This document shows, piece after piece, positions 1 through 8,277 of a DNA stretch of 64,000 nt. This stretch comes from Acidihalobacter_A sp037381185. GTDB lineage: Bacteria > Pseudomonadota > Gammaproteobacteria > DSM-5130 > Acidihalobacteraceae. Each line of letters begins with the position of its first letter. Positions within the stretch are counted from its first letter, which is position 1. The notes below the pieces were generated by a model, which was not told the origin of the DNA, did no database searches, and saw only the letters and a list, made by a program, of their open reading frames with translations. The stretch is from positions 81,040 through 145,039 of the forward strand of contig NZ_JARRQY010000001.1 in NCBI RefSeq assembly GCF_037381185.1, read 5' to 3'. The position numbers and the translations under genes were made by a program.

Positions 1-724
1 CGTGCAGCGTCGAGGCACCGTCGGCGAGCAGGTTGGCGCCGCTTACGAAACCGGCGGCGGGGCTGGACAGGAACACGACGACGTTGGCGATTTCCTCCGG
101 CGTACCCAGCCGTCCGAGTGGATTGGCGTCGAGCGTCTTCTGATACACTTCCGGCCGGTTCCGGCGCATGTTGTCCCAGAAACCGTCGGTGACGAAAATG
201 TCGCCGGGCGAGACCGTGTTGACGCGGACGCCCTCTGCGGCGAGACGTCGTGCCAGCGATTTCATGTAGTGGGTCATTGCGGCCTTGACGGCGCCGTAGG
301 ATTCGAAATGCGGCGTACCGAACGAGCCGGCTTTCGAGCCGATGTAGGTGATGGCCGGCGTCGCCGACGTCCGCAGCCTTGGAACCAGCGCCTCGGTTGC
401 GCGTACCGTCGCTTCGAGGTCGGTGGCGAGCGATGCGTCCCAGTCGGAAGACAGGGCACTGACGTTCGGCACGAAGATGTCCGGTCCGTTCAGCGTCTGC
501 GCCCACGCGATGAAGGCGTCGGTGTCAGTGACGTCCAGGGGCTTGCCGGTTACCTCCACCGGGTAGCGGCTCAGTCTTTCCAGCATTCGATCGACTTTTT
601 CCGGGGAGCGCGAGCAGAAAGCGACATTGGCGCCTTCCTGCGCGAAGCGCTCGACGATTGCCGCGCCGATTCCGGAGGTACCTCCGGTGACCAGCACGTT
701 CAGGCCGTTCAGTCCGAGATCCAT
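1..724 (-). CDS. SDR family NAD(P)-dependent oxidoreductase (3' end cut by window edge)
   Basis: The frame starts at an ATG at 724 and runs off the left edge after about 241 codons, so only the last few residues should be missing. The N-terminus has the Rossmann dinucleotide motif TGGTSGIG near residue 13. The middle has a YGAVK match to the SDR catalytic YxxxK, preceded by the serine-bearing stretch YIGSKAGS. The tail (GFVSGANLLADG) is the usual SDR end. An AGGAGGCCTCC-like Shine-Dalgarno lies just before the ATG. It is the last gene of a small minus-strand operon with a DsrE protein 28 bp upstream and a dienelactone hydrolase. Substrate cannot be read from the sequence. Confidence 0.88.
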   Translation of the reverse strand, partial: MDLGLNGLNVLVTGGTSGIGAAIVERFAQEGANVAFCSRSPEKVDRMLERLSRYPVEVTGKPLDVTDTDAFIAWAQTLNGPDIFVPNVSALSSDWDASLATDLEATVRATEALVPRLRTSATPAITYIGSKAGSFGTPHFESYGAVKAAMTHYMKSLARRLAAEGVRVNTVSPGDIFVTDGFWDNMRRNRPEVYQKTLDANPLGRLGTPEEIANVVVFLSSPAAGFVSGANLLADGASTLH

Positions 725-752
725 TCGGGAGGCCTCCTTACAGGGCGCTTTT

Positions 753-1100
753 TCAGAACGTCATGAGCTGATAGCCGCGGTCGACGACGTCGACCAGGTC
801 TGCGCCGATCGCCTGCATCTGGACTTCGGCCTCTTTGAGGTTGTCCTCTTCGTTCAGGCCGCGGGCGTTGTAGATGCAGGCCAGGGTGGTGATGCCGCTG
901 GTGAGTAGCTCCTCCAGTAGCGGAGCGAGCTGGGCGTCGTCCTTGATCTGTCCCGGCACCCGCACGCCGGGGCCGAAGAAGAAGAACCGGATGTCTTCCA
1001 GCCGGTTTTCCTTCTTGGCGACCTGTGAGAAGCGCAGGGCCATTTCGACCTTGACCGGATCCTGCATGTCCGAAAGCAACACGATAGCGAGTTTGGCCAT
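753..1100 (-). CDS. DsrE/DsrF-like family protein
   Basis: This 115-residue protein starts at the internal ATG at 1100 (MAKLAIVLLS), because that is where family homology begins and a GGAG lies about nine bases upstream; the longer open frame would run back through the dienelactone hydrolase gene. Small size, an alternating beta/alpha pattern and a single mid-protein cysteine (LACIYNARGL) fit the DsrE-like fold, whose members handle sulfur transfer or small thiol chemistry. It lies 4 bp after the dienelactone hydrolase and 28 bp before the SDR gene, so the three are probably co-transcribed. Function beyond the fold is not known. Confidence 0.8.
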   Translation of the reverse strand: MAKLAIVLLSDMQDPVKVEMALRFSQVAKKENRLEDIRFFFFGPGVRVPGQIKDDAQLAPLLEELLTSGITTLACIYNARGLNEEDNLKEAEVQMQAIGADLVDVVDRGYQLMTF

Positions 1101-1104
1101 TGGT

Positions 1105-1836
1105 TCAGTCTCCAAGGTGGCGATGGAAGAAATCGAGAGTGCGCTGCCAGCCTTGTGCGGCGGCGTCGGGATCGTAATTCGGCCGTTCGTCGCAGAAGAA
1201 GGCGTGGTTGACGCCGGGATAGACCTCGAGCGAATAACGTTTGTGCGCACTGCTCAGCGCCTCGACGATGCGTGCGTGTTCGGCGGGCTGGATGGACTGG
1301 TCGGCGCTGCCGTACTGCAGCAGCAGCGGAGCCTGCATCTCCGGCACGCGGTTCAGTAGCGGCTTGCGTCCGACGGTGTCGTGCTCCGGCGCGATGCCGC
1401 CGCCGTAGAACGCCACCGATGCGCGCAGGCGAGAGCCGAGCGCCGCGTTGGCGAGGAACGCGTAGCGGCCACCCATGCAGAAGCCGAGCGCGCCGACGGC
1501 TTCGCTCGCGCAGGACTGGCCGCGGATAAACTCCAGCGAGAAGGCGGCCTCGCGCATGACCTGCTCGTCGTCCAGAGTGCGCAGATGGGCAATGGCGTTG
1601 CTGGAGTCCGAGTAGTCGAACACATGGCCGTGGTAGATGTCGGGAACCAGGGCGGTGAAGCCGGCCTCGGCCAGGCGGACGGCGATTTTCTGGAAGTGTG
1701 GATTGATGCCGAAGATTTCGATGAACACGAGCACGATCGGGTGAGGGCGGTCGTCAGCAGGGTGAGCGAGATAGCCGCGCAGATCGGGGGCGATGTCGAT
1801 CCATTGCTGAGCGACGGCCGAGGTGTTTTGCGGCAT
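1105..1836 (-). CDS. Dienelactone hydrolase family protein
   Basis: The 243-residue product matches the dienelactone hydrolase family by its cysteine nucleophile elbow GFCMGG (about residue 119), an early glutamate in VFIEIFG, a later aspartate (YGSADQ) and a histidine near the end (PGVNHAFF). Such enzymes hydrolyse lactones or small esters in the cytoplasm; the physiological substrate is unknown here. The start has a strong AGGAGG sequence seven bases upstream. It heads a minus-strand operon with a DsrE protein and an SDR enzyme. A TetR-type palindrome lies 34 bp upstream of the start, and a TetR gene is next door. Confidence 0.9.
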   Translation of the reverse strand: MPQNTSAVAQQWIDIAPDLRGYLAHPADDRPHPIVLVFIEIFGINPHFQKIAVRLAEAGFTALVPDIYHGHVFDYSDSSNAIAHLRTLDDEQVMREAAFSLEFIRGQSCASEAVGALGFCMGGRYAFLANAALGSRLRASVAFYGGGIAPEHDTVGRKPLLNRVPEMQAPLLLQYGSADQSIQPAEHARIVEALSSAHKRYSLEVYPGVNHAFFCDERPNYDPDAAAQGWQRTLDFFHRHLGD

Positions 1837-1869
1837 GGAGCCTCCTGGAGGTCGGGGTATATTTCATGC

Positions 1870-1883
1870 AGACCGGTTGGTAT
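1870..1883. promoter_or_regulatory. Candidate TetR/NemR-type operator
   Basis: The sequence AGACC-GGTT-GGTAT is a near-perfect inverted repeat with a 4-bp spacer and one mismatch to the NemR-type box AGACC-N4-GGTCT. It lies in the 160-bp gap between the dienelactone hydrolase start (1836) and the end of the tetR gene (1997), in the expected promoter region of the hydrolase operon. Binding by the adjacent TetR protein is inference. Confidence 0.45.
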
Positions 1884-1996
1884 GTTGAGGGCGGCCGGTA
1901 AAACCGTCAATCGGCGATGTTCGTCTGCTGCTGTGTTTTCTGCCCGATGGCATGAGGATGTGCAGCCTTGCATGTACGCCGCACACGACGTGGCCG

Positions 1997-2617
1997 TCAG
2001 CGCGTGCCTTCGGCGTACAGACTGTACAGGTAGTCCTTGACGCCGTCGAGACAGTCGCGGTGCTCCTCGACGCTGCGCTGGTTCTTGCTGGTGCCTACGC
2101 AGCCTTCGATTGCGGCGACCACGAACAATGCTGTGCGTGCGCAGTCGACTCCGCTACGCAGCTCGCCTATTTCCCGGGAACGCCGCAAACCCGACTCCAG
2201 CGTCGCACGCCACTGCGTGATCACCTTGGCCAGCGACTGGCGGAATGCTTCGTCAAGCGGACTCATTTCCTGCATGAGGTTGTTGAGGTCGCAGCCCAGG
2301 CGGATGGACATTTCCGTAGCGCGTTTCTGCTTCAGGCCGAGCAGTTCGATGATCGTCTGCAGCGGGCGTTGCGCCTGTTGTATCGGTTCGATCCACTCCT
2401 CCTGCATGCGGGTGCCGATGACTTCGTTGACCACTGCAAGGCCCAGAGCCTGTTTGGTGCCGAAATGATGGTACAGGGCACCTTTGCTCAGGCCGGTGTC
2501 GGCGAGGATGCGGTCGAGGCTGGCAGCCTGGTAGCCGTGTTCGTAGATTTCGCGATGCGCCGCTTCGAGTAGGCGTTGGCGGGTGGTTTCCGGGCAGCGA
2601 TGACGGACGGCTTCCAT
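1997..2617 (-). CDS. TetR/AcrR family transcriptional regulator
   Basis: The 206-residue protein has a typical TetR N-terminal helix-turn-helix (about residues 12-58) with the recognition segment TGLSKGALYHHFGTK, followed by a variable helical ligand domain. I chose the ATG at 2617 (MEAVRHRCPE); the open frame continues upstream but would overlap glgP. The C-terminal domain resembles regulators of aldehyde or electrophile responses only in general shape. It lies 13 bp downstream of glgP and 160 bp upstream of the dienelactone hydrolase operon, which has a candidate operator. It probably represses that operon and perhaps itself. Confidence 0.88.
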   Translation of the reverse strand: MEAVRHRCPETTRQRLLEAAHREIYEHGYQAASLDRILADTGLSKGALYHHFGTKQALGLAVVNEVIGTRMQEEWIEPIQQAQRPLQTIIELLGLKQKRATEMSIRLGCDLNNLMQEMSPLDEAFRQSLAKVITQWRATLESGLRRSREIGELRSGVDCARTALFVVAAIEGCVGTSKNQRSVEEHRDCLDGVKDYLYSLYAEGTR

Positions 2618-2630
2618 GGGCGCGAGTGTA

Positions 2631-5162
2631 TCAGACTGCCCAGTGGATACAGTCTTCCTCCAGCGGCACCTCGGCCAGTGGATGGAAGGGGATGGCCCGC
2701 ACGGTGTAGTCGCTTGCCGGCCGCGAAGTCGGTATCCGTGCCTGGTAGCGAAAGCCATTCACCGCACCCGACAGGGCCGGTCCGCGCTGGAGCGGGTGGC
2801 GCTCGGGCGGTGCGGATGGAGTGTCGCCGTCGGCGTAGAGTTGTACGCCGACGTCGTCGGGCGGCAGATCGTCCAGGAACACCTGTACGTCCACCTCCAA
2901 CCCATCGTCGGTCGGCGTCATGTCGATGTTGCCGATGCGCAGTGCCTGCCAGTGCGCCCGGATGCGTTGCCGCCACTGGTGAATGTCGTGCGCCGCCGCG
3001 GCTCCGTTTGCCAGGCGTGCGTCCAGAGCGTGCGCGCGCGGCAGGTAGTACAGCTCGACGTACTCGCGCAACATGCGGTTGGTCGAATAGCTCGGCGTCA
3101 GCCTCGCCATGCTTTCGCGCACGCGGGCGACCCAGCGCCGGGGGATGCCGTCGCTGTCGCGCGTGTAGAACTCTGGGATGACGGCCGTTTCGAGCAGCTT
3201 ATACAGCGTTTCGGCCTCGAAGGCGTCCCAGGCCGGGTCGGAGTCGTGTTCGCCGCGGTCGCCCAGTGCCCAGCCGACTTCCGGGGCGTAGGCCTCGGCC
3301 CACCAGCCGTCGAGTTCAGAGACGTTGAGGCCGCCGTTGACCAGGACTTTCATGCCGCTGGTGCCGCTGGCTTCCCAGGGCCGGCGGGGGGTGTTGACCC
3401 ATACGTCCACGCCCTGCACCAGTTCGGAGGCGACAGCCATGTCGTAGTCCTCGATGAATACCACGCGGCCGTGCGGCAGGCCGGGGCGCCGGATGAATTC
3501 GGCCCACTCGCGGATCATTGCCTGGCCGTCGCCGTCCTTGGGGTGCGCCTTGCCTGCGATGACCAGTTGCACGGGGCGTTGCGGGTCGCTTAGCAGACGC
3601 TGCAGCCGGTCGGGTTGGGCCAGTAGCAGGTTGGGGCGTTTGTAGGCCGTAAAGCGGCGGGCGAAGCCGAGCGTGAGCGCATTGGGGTCGAGCAGGTGGG
3701 TGCATTCATCGATGGTGTCGCGCGCCGCTCCGCGACTCGCGCGCTGCCGCGCCAGGCGGTTGCGCACGGCCAGCATGAACTCCTGTCTTTGCCTGGCGCG
3801 AAAGTCCCACAGCGCCTCGTCCGCCAGGGCGTGGATGTCGTTCTCGATCGTATCGAGTTCGCCGATCCAGCGCATCTTGCCGCAGGCCTGGGTCCAGAGT
3901 TCGTCGGCTTCACGCGAATCCCAGCTCGGCATGTGCACGCCGTTGGTGATGTGGCCGATAGGCACTTCGGCCAGCGGCCAGCGCGGGAACAGGGGGGCGA
4001 AGAGTTCCCGCGAGACGGCGCCGTGTAGGCGGGAGACGCCGTTGGCGGCGTCGCTGGCGCGCAGTGCCAGGTAGGCCAGGTTGAAGGATTCTTCGGTATT
4101 GCCGGGGTGTGCGCGGCCGAGATCCAGCAAGGTCTCGATGTCCATGCCCCATTGTTCGGCGTAGGGGCTCAGATACTGGCGGGCAAGCGATGGAGCGAAG
4201 CGGTCGAAGGCGGCCGGCACCGGGGTGTGCGTGGTGAAGACGTTGCCGGCGCGGGTGCACAGCAGGGCTTCGTCGAACGTGATGGTGTGGTCGCGCATGC
4301 AGTGCGCGCCGCGTTCCAGCACGGCCAGCGCGGCGTGTCCCTCGTTGAGATGGCAGACCTTGGGCTGCAGACCGAGTGCTTTCAGCATGCGCCAGCCGCC
4401 GATCCCGAGTACGACTTCCTGCTCCAGGCGGGTTTCGTCGTCGCCGCCGTAGAGTTCTCCCGTGATGCCGCGGTCGCGTGGATTGTTGACCAGGTCGTTG
4501 GCGTCGAGCAGCAGCAGGCGGGTGCGGCCGACGCGTGCTTCCCAGCAGCGTAGCTGCAGACTGCGTCCGGGCAGTTCCACGGTCACGCGCAGCCAGCCGC
4601 CGTCGCCGTCGCGTAGCGGCATTACCGGCAGCATGGCCGGATCGTTGTAAGGGAAGTAGGCGAGTTGTTCGCCCTTGACGTTCAGTGCCTGGCGGAAATA
4701 GCCCTGCTGGTAGAGCAGGCCGACGCCGATGACTGGAACGCCCAGGTCGCTGGCCGTCTTGAGCACGTCTCCGGCAAGGATGCCAAGGCCGCCCGAATAG
4801 ATGGGTAGGGATTCGCTGAGGCCGAATTCCATGCTGAAGTAGGCAACCAGGTTCAGGGTGCCGCCGTCGGACAGGCTGTCGAACCAGGTGGTTTCATTGA
4901 GGTTTTCCTCTCGTTCGGTGAGCTGGCGCTCCAGTTCGGCGCGAAACTGGTCGTTTTGCGCCAGTTCTTCCAGGCGCTCTCGCGAGGTGCTTTCCATGAT
5001 CAGCCAGGGGTTGGAGGTCGCCTCCCATAGTTCCGGATCAATGGTGCGCCACAGCGCGTCGGAGGAGTGGCTCCAGCTCCAGCGCAGGTCGAGCGCGAGT
5101 TCGGTCAGCCGATCCAGGGGGGAGGGCAGTTCGCGGGTCAGGTAGCGCTTGATGTTGTCCAT
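2631..5162 (-). CDS. glgP: Alpha-glucan (glycogen) phosphorylase
   Basis: The 843-residue protein has the N-terminal DUF3417 extension of the short alpha-glucan phosphorylases, then the phosphorylase core. Visible motifs include FTTHTPVPAAFD, GHITNGVH, FARRFTAYKRPNL and RRPWEASGTSGMK near the pyridoxal-phosphate lysine. It releases glucose 1-phosphate from glycogen using phosphate. It is last in the pfkB-ldhA-glgP operon (28 bp from ldhA), pairing glycogen breakdown with a phosphofructokinase and a lactate dehydrogenase, which suggests fermentative use of stored glycogen. The start ATG at 5162 begins the conserved MDNIKRYLTRELP segment. Confidence 0.94.
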   Translation of the reverse strand: MDNIKRYLTRELPSPLDRLTELALDLRWSWSHSSDALWRTIDPELWEATSNPWLIMESTSRERLEELAQNDQFRAELERQLTEREENLNETTWFDSLSDGGTLNLVAYFSMEFGLSESLPIYSGGLGILAGDVLKTASDLGVPVIGVGLLYQQGYFRQALNVKGEQLAYFPYNDPAMLPVMPLRDGDGGWLRVTVELPGRSLQLRCWEARVGRTRLLLLDANDLVNNPRDRGITGELYGGDDETRLEQEVVLGIGGWRMLKALGLQPKVCHLNEGHAALAVLERGAHCMRDHTITFDEALLCTRAGNVFTTHTPVPAAFDRFAPSLARQYLSPYAEQWGMDIETLLDLGRAHPGNTEESFNLAYLALRASDAANGVSRLHGAVSRELFAPLFPRWPLAEVPIGHITNGVHMPSWDSREADELWTQACGKMRWIGELDTIENDIHALADEALWDFRARQRQEFMLAVRNRLARQRASRGAARDTIDECTHLLDPNALTLGFARRFTAYKRPNLLLAQPDRLQRLLSDPQRPVQLVIAGKAHPKDGDGQAMIREWAEFIRRPGLPHGRVVFIEDYDMAVASELVQGVDVWVNTPRRPWEASGTSGMKVLVNGGLNVSELDGWWAEAYAPEVGWALGDRGEHDSDPAWDAFEAETLYKLLETAVIPEFYTRDSDGIPRRWVARVRESMARLTPSYSTNRMLREYVELYYLPRAHALDARLANGAAAAHDIHQWRQRIRAHWQALRIGNIDMTPTDDGLEVDVQVFLDDLPPDDVGVQLYADGDTPSAPPERHPLQRGPALSGAVNGFRYQARIPTSRPASDYTVRAIPFHPLAEVPLEEDCIHWAV

Positions 5163-5190
5163 CGGTCGTTGGCCTCGCAGGGGCGTGCGG

Positions 5191-6201
5191 TCAGTTGGCG
5201 GTGCGTGCTGGATGCAGACGGTTTTCGTTGTCGCGGCCGTCGGCGAAATCGTCGATGTTGCGCAGCGTGGTGCGGGCGATGGTCTCCATCGCTTCGCGGG
5301 TGAAAAATGCCTGATGTCCGGTGATCACGACATTGGGGAAGGTCAGCAGCCGGGCGAAGACGTCGTCGTCGATGATGCGGTCCGAATGGTCGGTGAAATA
5401 CATGTCGCCTTCCTCTTCGTAGACGTCGAGACCGACCGCCCCCAGGTGTCCGTTCTTGAGCGCCTCGATGACGGCGCTGGCGTCGACCAGGGCGCCGCGG
5501 CTGGTGTTGATCAGCATCGCCCCCGGCCGCATGCCGGCCAGGGCCTCGGCGTCGATGAGATGGCGGGTCTGCGGCGTGAGGGGAAGATGCAGGGATACGA
5601 TGTGGCTGGCGGCCAGCAGCTCGGGCAGCGGCACGTAGCGTACGCCCAGAGCCTCGCATTCGGCGGAGGGATACGGATCGTAGGCGAGCAGCTCGCAGCC
5701 GAATCCATTCAGGATGTGCGCCAGCGCGACGCCGATGCGTCCGGTGCCGACGATGCCGGCGGTCTTGCCGTGCAGGTCGAAGCCGAGCAGGCCGCCGAGG
5801 CGGAAGTTGCCTTCGCGCACGCGGTTGTAGGCGCGGTGGAGCTTGCGGTTCAGGGTGAGGATCAGGCCGGCGGCGAACTCCGCCACCGAGTAGGGAGAGT
5901 AGCGGCCGACGCGCATGACGGCGACGCCGAGGCGTTCGGCGGCTTCGAGATCGACGTTGTTGTAGCCGGTGCAGCGCAGCAGCACCAGGCGCGTGCCCTG
6001 GGCCGCCAGGGTTTCAAGCACCGGGGCGTCGATGTCGTCGTCGACGAAGCAGCACACGGCGTCGAAACCGGCCGTCAGGCCGGCGGTGCGCGCCTCCAGG
6101 CGTGCCGCCGTGTAATCGAACAGCAGGTCGGTTCTGTCGCCGCGGGCGGCTTCGAAGGAGTCGCGATCGTAGCTGTGGTTGCTGAAGACGAGTATGCGCA
6201 T
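5191..6201 (-). CDS. ldhA: D-2-hydroxyacid dehydrogenase (D-lactate dehydrogenase type)
   Basis: At 336 residues this is the right length for fermentative D-lactate dehydrogenase. It shows the NAD-binding GTGRIGVALA motif (around residue 152), the CTGYNNVDLEAA segment of the substrate domain, catalytic arginine in NTSRGALVDA, a glutamate region VYEEEGDMYFTD and the catalytic histidine in ITGHQAFFT. The reaction is pyruvate plus NADH to D-lactate, regenerating NAD under oxygen limitation. It sits between pfkB (21 bp upstream) and glgP (28 bp downstream). D-lactate specificity is inferred from the EEEGDMYFTDHS segment typical of LdhA. Confidence 0.9.
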   Translation of the reverse strand: MRILVFSNHSYDRDSFEAARGDRTDLLFDYTAARLEARTAGLTAGFDAVCCFVDDDIDAPVLETLAAQGTRLVLLRCTGYNNVDLEAAERLGVAVMRVGRYSPYSVAEFAAGLILTLNRKLHRAYNRVREGNFRLGGLLGFDLHGKTAGIVGTGRIGVALAHILNGFGCELLAYDPYPSAECEALGVRYVPLPELLAASHIVSLHLPLTPQTRHLIDAEALAGMRPGAMLINTSRGALVDASAVIEALKNGHLGAVGLDVYEEEGDMYFTDHSDRIIDDDVFARLLTFPNVVITGHQAFFTREAMETIARTTLRNIDDFADGRDNENRLHPARTAN

Positions 6202-6222
6202 ACGGACCTCGTGGGGCTGGGT

Positions 6223-7194
6223 CTACTTGACGGCGAGACAGTCGGTCACGCTGGCGACTTCCACGCGTCCGAGCAGCTCGCGCATCTGGTTGTAGTCGAA
6301 CAGCTCGGTGCCCGGGCGGCTGGCGGTGCCGCTGCCGCAGGCCAGGCCCAGGCGCAGCGCCTCGGCCGGTCCTTCGCCGCGGGCCAGCGCGGTGATGAGT
6401 CCGGCCAGCATGGAGTCGCCGGCTCCAACCGTGGAACAGGGTTCCACCGGCGGTGGATGCGCATGGTAGGTATGCTCGCCGTCGACCAGCAGCGCGCCTT
6501 CGCCGCCCAGCGATACGCAGACGTAGTCGATGCCGCGGGCTTGCAGCGCACAGGCTTCGCGGATCACCGCGTCGAGGTTCGGCAGGCTATGGCCGACGAG
6601 TTGCTCGAGTTCGTAGCGGTTGGGCTTGATCAGAAAGGGCCGCTCCTCGATGGCGCGCGCCAGAACTTCGCCCTGCGCGTCGACCACCGCGTGGGCGGCC
6701 TGCAGGTGGAGTTCGCGCACCAGCGTGGCGTAGATGTCCTTGGGTACGCCCGGTGGCAGCGACCCGGTGAGCACGACGTAGCCGCCGCCGGCCAGGCCCA
6801 GCACCTCGTCGACGAGTTCCTGCAGCGCGAAACCGCTGACCGGCGGGCCGAGTCCGCTGACTTCGAACTGTGCACGCGGGTCCTGCTGCAGCAGGGTCAC
6901 GTTGATGCGTGTCTCGCCCTCGATGCGCACGCAGTGCGGGAAATCGAGTTCGTGGGCGACCAGGCGTTCGAGCAGGTTGCCGATTTCGCCGGCAACGATG
7001 CAGCAGGCGTGCGCGGGCATGTGCAGGCGCTTGAAGGCGCGGGCGACGTTGATGCCGTTGCCGCCCGGGTCGTAGCGGTTGGCGCTGGCGTGGACCTTCT
7101 GGTCCTCGATCAGCCGCGGCAGGTCGTAGCTGACGTCGACGCAGGGATTGAGGGTCAGGGTGACCAGCGGCGGGTGTTTGCGATTGTCGGTCAT
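6223..7194 (-). CDS. pfkB: PfkB-family sugar kinase (6-phosphofructokinase 2 / 1-phosphofructokinase type)
   Basis: The 323-residue protein belongs to the ribokinase-like PfkB family. It begins with the hexose-kinase signature VTLTLNPCVDVSYDL, has the substrate-site PGGNGINVARAFKR and the C-terminal catalytic motif TVGAGDSMLAG with the base aspartate. The early GGNGINVAR pattern is shared by 6-phosphofructokinase isozyme 2, 1-phosphofructokinase and tagatose-6-phosphate kinase. Context with glgP and ldhA favours fructose 6-phosphate as substrate. First gene of the operon, divergent from a DsrE gene (113-bp gap). Confidence 0.87.
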   Translation of the reverse strand: MTDNRKHPPLVTLTLNPCVDVSYDLPRLIEDQKVHASANRYDPGGNGINVARAFKRLHMPAHACCIVAGEIGNLLERLVAHELDFPHCVRIEGETRINVTLLQQDPRAQFEVSGLGPPVSGFALQELVDEVLGLAGGGYVVLTGSLPPGVPKDIYATLVRELHLQAAHAVVDAQGEVLARAIEERPFLIKPNRYELEQLVGHSLPNLDAVIREACALQARGIDYVCVSLGGEGALLVDGEHTYHAHPPPVEPCSTVGAGDSMLAGLITALARGEGPAEALRLGLACGSGTASRPGTELFDYNQMRELLGRVEVASVTDCLAVK

Positions 7195-7307
7195 GGGCGC
7201 ACCGAGGGCGGTTCGACGGTTTGGGAACTCACGAAGTTGGATGGTTGTCCGATTTTGTGTGGCCGGCCCGAAGCCGGTTTCCCGTGAAGAAAGACTGGAG
7301 GTCGATC

Positions 7308-7682
7308 ATGTCCGAACAAGCTCCCGATCTGGTCATCATCCTCATCACCGGCAAGGAAAATCCCAAGCGCCTGCCTTCGGCGTTTTCCCTCGCCTCCATC
7401 GCCGCGGCAATGGAGCAGAACGTCGTCATGTACTTCACCGGCCCGCCCACCGAACTGCTCGGCAAGGGCGTGGCGGAGACGATTTTCCCGCTCGAAGGCG
7501 GCAAGAGCGTGGCGGAGTTCATGGCGCTGGCCGAGGACAACGGCGTGCAGATCATCGGCTGCGCGCAGTCGCTCGATCTCAACGGCATGACGGCCGACGA
7601 TCTGGCCAGGCCGGTGCCGCTGCTGACGCCGGGCAAGGCGCTGCCGACGCTGGGCGCGGCCGGCAAGGTGCTGACCTGGTAG
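7308..7682 (+). CDS. DsrE family protein
   Basis: The 124-residue product starts at the ATG at 7308 (MSEQAPDLVI), with CTGGAGG eight bases upstream; the frame is open further 5' but without homology. It has the DsrE-like layout (ITGKENPKRLPSAFSLASIAAAM) and one cysteine in IIGCAQSLDLNGM, as in DsrE/peroxiredoxin-like proteins. It is the only plus-strand gene in a long minus-strand region, divergent from pfkB and convergent with a universal stress gene. Sulfur or thiol chemistry is likely, but the substrate is unknown. Confidence 0.8.
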   Translation: MSEQAPDLVIILITGKENPKRLPSAFSLASIAAAMEQNVVMYFTGPPTELLGKGVAETIFPLEGGKSVAEFMALAEDNGVQIIGCAQSLDLNGMTADDLARPVPLLTPGKALPTLGAAGKVLTW

Positions 7683-7746
7683 GCCTGCATTGCCACCGAT
7701 CCGCTACGCCGTTGTCGCTGCGGCGTGGCGGCAGGCGTTTGCCTGG

Positions 7747-8223
7747 TCATTCCTGTGCTTCGCCGGCGTGGGGAATGGGAACGACCAGAATCGGCAGCTC
7801 GGGGCTGCGTACGACGTCCTCCGCGGTACTGCCGAAAAGCATGTGCGCCATGCCGTGACGGCCGTGCGTGCCGATGACCATGAGGTCGGCCCGCCATTGC
7901 GATGCCGCCTGGTGGATGGCGCGAACGGTGTGTCCGCTGGGCGTCTCGATCAACTCCTGCTCCGGAGCCAGGCCGGCCGCTTCCGCGCTGGCGACCGCTT
8001 CGTTGAGCAGATGCCGGGCTTCGGAGCGCAGCTCCTTGTCGATGCCTTCCGGTTCGATCCAGCCCAGTTCGCCTCCCGCGTAGCCGCTGCTGGCCTCGTC
8101 GACAACGGTGAACAGCTTGAGCTGTGCGGCCTGATCCTTGGCCAGCGCAAGGGCTGCCTGCAATCCGTACATCGCTGCTGGACTGTCGTCGACCGGGACG
8201 ATGATGCGCTGATACAGACTCAT
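7747..8223 (-). CDS. Universal stress protein (UspA family)
   Basis: The 158-residue single-domain protein shows the UspA fold signatures: IIVPVDDSPAA at the N-terminus, an ATP-binding GTHGRHGMAHMLFGST loop (G-2x-G-9x-G-S/T) near residue 118, and the closing LPILVVP strand. ATP-binding USPs commonly aid survival during anaerobiosis, energy starvation or stationary phase. It is the last member of the nine-gene operon that starts with ppk2 at 19192, 54 bp after the TauE-type permease. A second USP (26586-27050) leads the neighbouring glycolytic operon. Confidence 0.92.
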   Translation of the reverse strand: MSLYQRIIVPVDDSPAAMYGLQAALALAKDQAAQLKLFTVVDEASSGYAGGELGWIEPEGIDKELRSEARHLLNEAVASAEAAGLAPEQELIETPSGHTVRAIHQAASQWRADLMVIGTHGRHGMAHMLFGSTAEDVVRSPELPILVVPIPHAGEAQE

Positions 8224-8277
8224 GCGATTGGCCTCCTCGGGAAGAATTCGTGCAGGCGCCGGACGGAGCGCTGACGC

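Noticed and set aside
5149..7287. A 712-codon open frame on the plus strand opposite ldhA and pfkB
   Set aside because: It is the antisense shadow of two well-supported genes in high-GC DNA; its composition is valine/glycine/alanine-biased with no domain.
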